From assembly GCF_014284195.1 (NCBI RefSeq), contig NZ_JACOGC010000004.1, positions 248,001-312,000 on the forward strand: a stretch of DNA of 64,000 nt, read 5' to 3'. The notes beneath the pieces were generated by a model that worked only from the letters and a program-made list of their open reading frames with translations, was not told where the DNA came from and did not search any database. Of this stretch, positions 62,571 to 64,000 are shown in pieces; positions within the stretch are counted from its first letter, which is position 1; every line of letters begins with the position of its first letter. The position numbers and the translations under genes are program-made. The DNA comes from Cognatundibacterium griseum (GTDB lineage Bacteria > Pseudomonadota > Gammaproteobacteria > Burkholderiales > Burkholderiaceae_D).

Positions 62571-63770
62571 ATGATGACGAACAAACACTCCTTTTTCCCT
62601 CCTTCACCAGCTTCTTTACCGGATGCCATACTGCCCGTCCTGCGTCTTGCCGCGCTGGCCTCGGCTCTGCTGTGCACCCAGACGTTTGCCGCCGGCAGTC
62701 ATCAGGTCAGCCTGAATGCTGAGCAGCTGCTGCGCGCAGGTGTGAAAACCGAAGCCGTGATCAGTGCTCCGGCAACGAATGGCGCCGTCAATCAGGGTGG
62801 ATTGCATTTGTCCGGCACGGTGATCGCCTCGGCCAACGCAGTGAATGTGGTCAGCAGCATGGTGGGCGGCGTGGTGCGGGAAATTCATGCCAGCGCCCTG
62901 CAGCCTGTGCGCAGCGGGCAGGCGCTGATCAGCCTGTTCAGCCAGCCGCTGATGGAAATGCAGCGCGAATATTTGCAACTGGCGACACAGGCAAAACTGG
63001 CGCGGGAAAAGCGGGAACGCGACGAAGCGCTGCTGAAGGAAGGCATCATTGCGCAGAGCCGTCTGCAGGACAGCCGGGCAGCGGCGCTGCAGGCCGACAT
63101 TGCCGCCAAAGAACGCTACCAGAGCCTGCGCAGCGCCGGCATGAGCGAAACCGCCATCCACAACCTGCTGACTCAGCAGCAATTGAGCCCGGTGCTGGTG
63201 CTGGCTGCACCCGCAGGCGGCACGCTGAGCGAAATGCAGGTCAGGCCGGGACAGCGCATCGAAGCAGGCATGCCGGTCGCCAGCATCAGCAAAGACGCGC
63301 CGTGGTGGCTGGAATTGCAGGCTTCAGCCCAGCAGGCGGCACAAATCCGCCCGGGAGACCTGCTGCAAGTCAGCAACTGCGCCACAGCGAAGGTGAATGC
63401 CGTGGCGGCGCATGTCCAGAGCAGTAACCAGACTGTCCTGATCCGGGCGCAAGTCACGCAAAACAGCCAGTGCCTGAAGCTGAACCAGTTTGTCGAAGCC
63501 GTGCATCAGTCGGCACAACAGGCTCCCGGCAGCCTCGGCGTTCCGCTGCGCGCCCTGTTCCAGAGCGCCAGGGTTCATTATGTGTTTCTCAAAAATGCGC
63601 AAGGTTTTGAAGCCGTCAGAGTCAGTCTGCTGAGCCAGGATGCCAGCCATGCCTGGGTGAGCGCACCCGGCAAACAGCTGCAGCCCGGCAGCCAGGTCGC
63701 CACCCAGGGTATCGTGCAGCTCAAAGGCGCGCTGGCAGGCTTGGGCGCTGAAGAAGGCGGGGGACAATAA
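62571..63770 (+). CDS. RND efflux periplasmic adaptor (CusB/CzcB-like)
   Basis: The 399-residue membrane-fusion protein has an N-terminal export signal (about 1–41, ending TFAA). The lipoyl-like half sites are GTVIASANAVNVVSSMVGGV and LAAPAGGTLSEMQVRPGQRI; a short alpha-hairpin (about 125–185) and beta-barrel follow. The family links a CusA/CzcA-type pump to an outer-membrane channel. GTGGAG lies six bases before the ATG. No Met-rich metal-binding N-terminus is evident, so copper specificity cannot be claimed. It overlaps the pump gene by one base. Confidence 0.9.
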   Translation: MMTNKHSFFPPSPASLPDAILPVLRLAALASALLCTQTFAAGSHQVSLNAEQLLRAGVKTEAVISAPATNGAVNQGGLHLSGTVIASANAVNVVSSMVGGVVREIHASALQPVRSGQALISLFSQPLMEMQREYLQLATQAKLAREKRERDEALLKEGIIAQSRLQDSRAAALQADIAAKERYQSLRSAGMSETAIHNLLTQQQLSPVLVLAAPAGGTLSEMQVRPGQRIEAGMPVASISKDAPWWLELQASAQQAAQIRPGDLLQVSNCATAKVNAVAAHVQSSNQTVLIRAQVTQNSQCLKLNQFVEAVHQSAQQAPGSLGVPLRALFQSARVHYVFLKNAQGFEAVRVSLLSQDASHAWVSAPGKQLQPGSQVATQGIVQLKGALAGLGAEEGGGQ

Positions 63771-64000
63771 TGCTGTCACGTCTGATTGCTTTTTCCCTGG
63801 CGCAGCGCCTGCTGGTGGCAGTCGCCACGCTGATGATGATTGCCGCCGGCTACCAGGCTTTCCGCGGACTGCCGATTGACGCGTTTCCGGATGTGTCAAC
63901 CACGCAGGTCAAGATCATCATGAAAGCGCCCGGCATGACGCCGGAAGAAGTCGAGGCACGCATCGTCGCGCCGATTGAACAGGAATTGCTGGGCATCCCC
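63770..64000 (+). CDS. CusA/CzcA-type RND efflux pump, N-terminal fragment
   Basis: The first 77 codons are present; the gene continues past the right edge. MLSRLIAFSLAQRLLVAVAT starts the first membrane helix, and GLPIDAFPDVSTTQVKIIMK then APGMTPEEVEARIVAPIEQE match the heavy-metal RND family. The start overlaps the adaptor stop by one base (TAATG). It would be the inner-membrane proton-driven transporter of the efflux complex. Confidence 0.92.
   Translation, partial: MLSRLIAFSLAQRLLVAVATLMMIAAGYQAFRGLPIDAFPDVSTTQVKIIMKAPGMTPEEVEARIVAPIEQELLGIP

Overview
The window looks like a chromosomal segment of a betaproteobacterium, most likely order Burkholderiales and plausibly Oxalobacteraceae. 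This rests on the gene neighbourhoods: metX–metW, the ferrooxidans-type gshA followed by gshB, and a minimal EIIA(Man)–HPr–EI phosphotransferase set. Base composition looks to be in the mid-50s % GC by eye. I see no rRNA, tRNA, CRISPR array, insertion sequence or phage gene. Almost all the sequence is ordinary chromosomal coding DNA in compact operons with many 1–20 base overlaps. The family placement is inference from memory.

Layout. (1) 1–11599, all on the minus strand: the start of a secreted protein at the left edge, then a type II secretion operon read right to left as gspE-F-G-H-I-J-K-L-M-N/C-D, the gene order of the Xanthomonas xps system. It is headed by two small genes for SoxY-like and SoxZ-like proteins. 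The SoxY-like protein has lost the sulfur-carrying cysteine tail. (2) 11900–19529, plus strand: a glycan export and assembly locus with a Wzm/Wzt-type ABC exporter, a 1074-residue methyltransferase–coiled-coil–GT–GT fusion, a UDP-GlcNAc 2-epimerase and a further glycosyltransferase. (3) 19546–22550: pyrE, xthA and an MFS transporter. (4) 22555–26734, minus strand: a TonB-dependent receptor followed by a lipoprotein 5'-nucleotidase, behind two LacI/PurR-like operator sequences. (5) 27414–37280, minus strand: an M48 peptidase, metW, metX, ptsI, ptsH, EIIA, gshB, gshA, an ABM monooxygenase-like protein, an AI-2E family permease and a MAPEG protein. (6) 37525–41195: a glycine-zipper outer-membrane protein, a membrane diguanylate cyclase, a DUF2520 protein and a Crp/Fnr regulator.

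(7) 41540–49963, plus strand: a branched-chain-amino-acid-type ABC transporter (two ATPases, two permeases, one binding protein) bracketed by two different adenylate-forming ligases. This suggests uptake of a carboxylic acid coupled to CoA activation. (8) 50169–60330: a cache-domain secreted protein, an alpha-carbonic anhydrase with a Lys-Asp-Ser repeat tract, a nitronate monooxygenase-like protein, a dienoyl-CoA-isomerase-like protein, a metallo-beta-lactamase-fold hydrolase, a DUF1289 protein, a YbaK deacylase, a PilZ protein, a BaiN-type flavoprotein, a small secreted protein, a GDCCVxC protein, an AraC regulator and a CMD/AhpD-like protein. (9) 60394–64000: a QseBC/PmrAB-type two-component system divergent from a CusBA/CzcBA-type RND efflux operon, with a PmrA/QseB-like box between them. 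The pump gene runs off the right edge.

The points most worth following are the cysteine-less SoxYZ pair fused into a type II secretion operon, the putative purine-type control of a TonB-receptor/nucleotidase pair, and the ligase-flanked ABC importer. No search or computation was run; all family calls are from reading the translated sequences.
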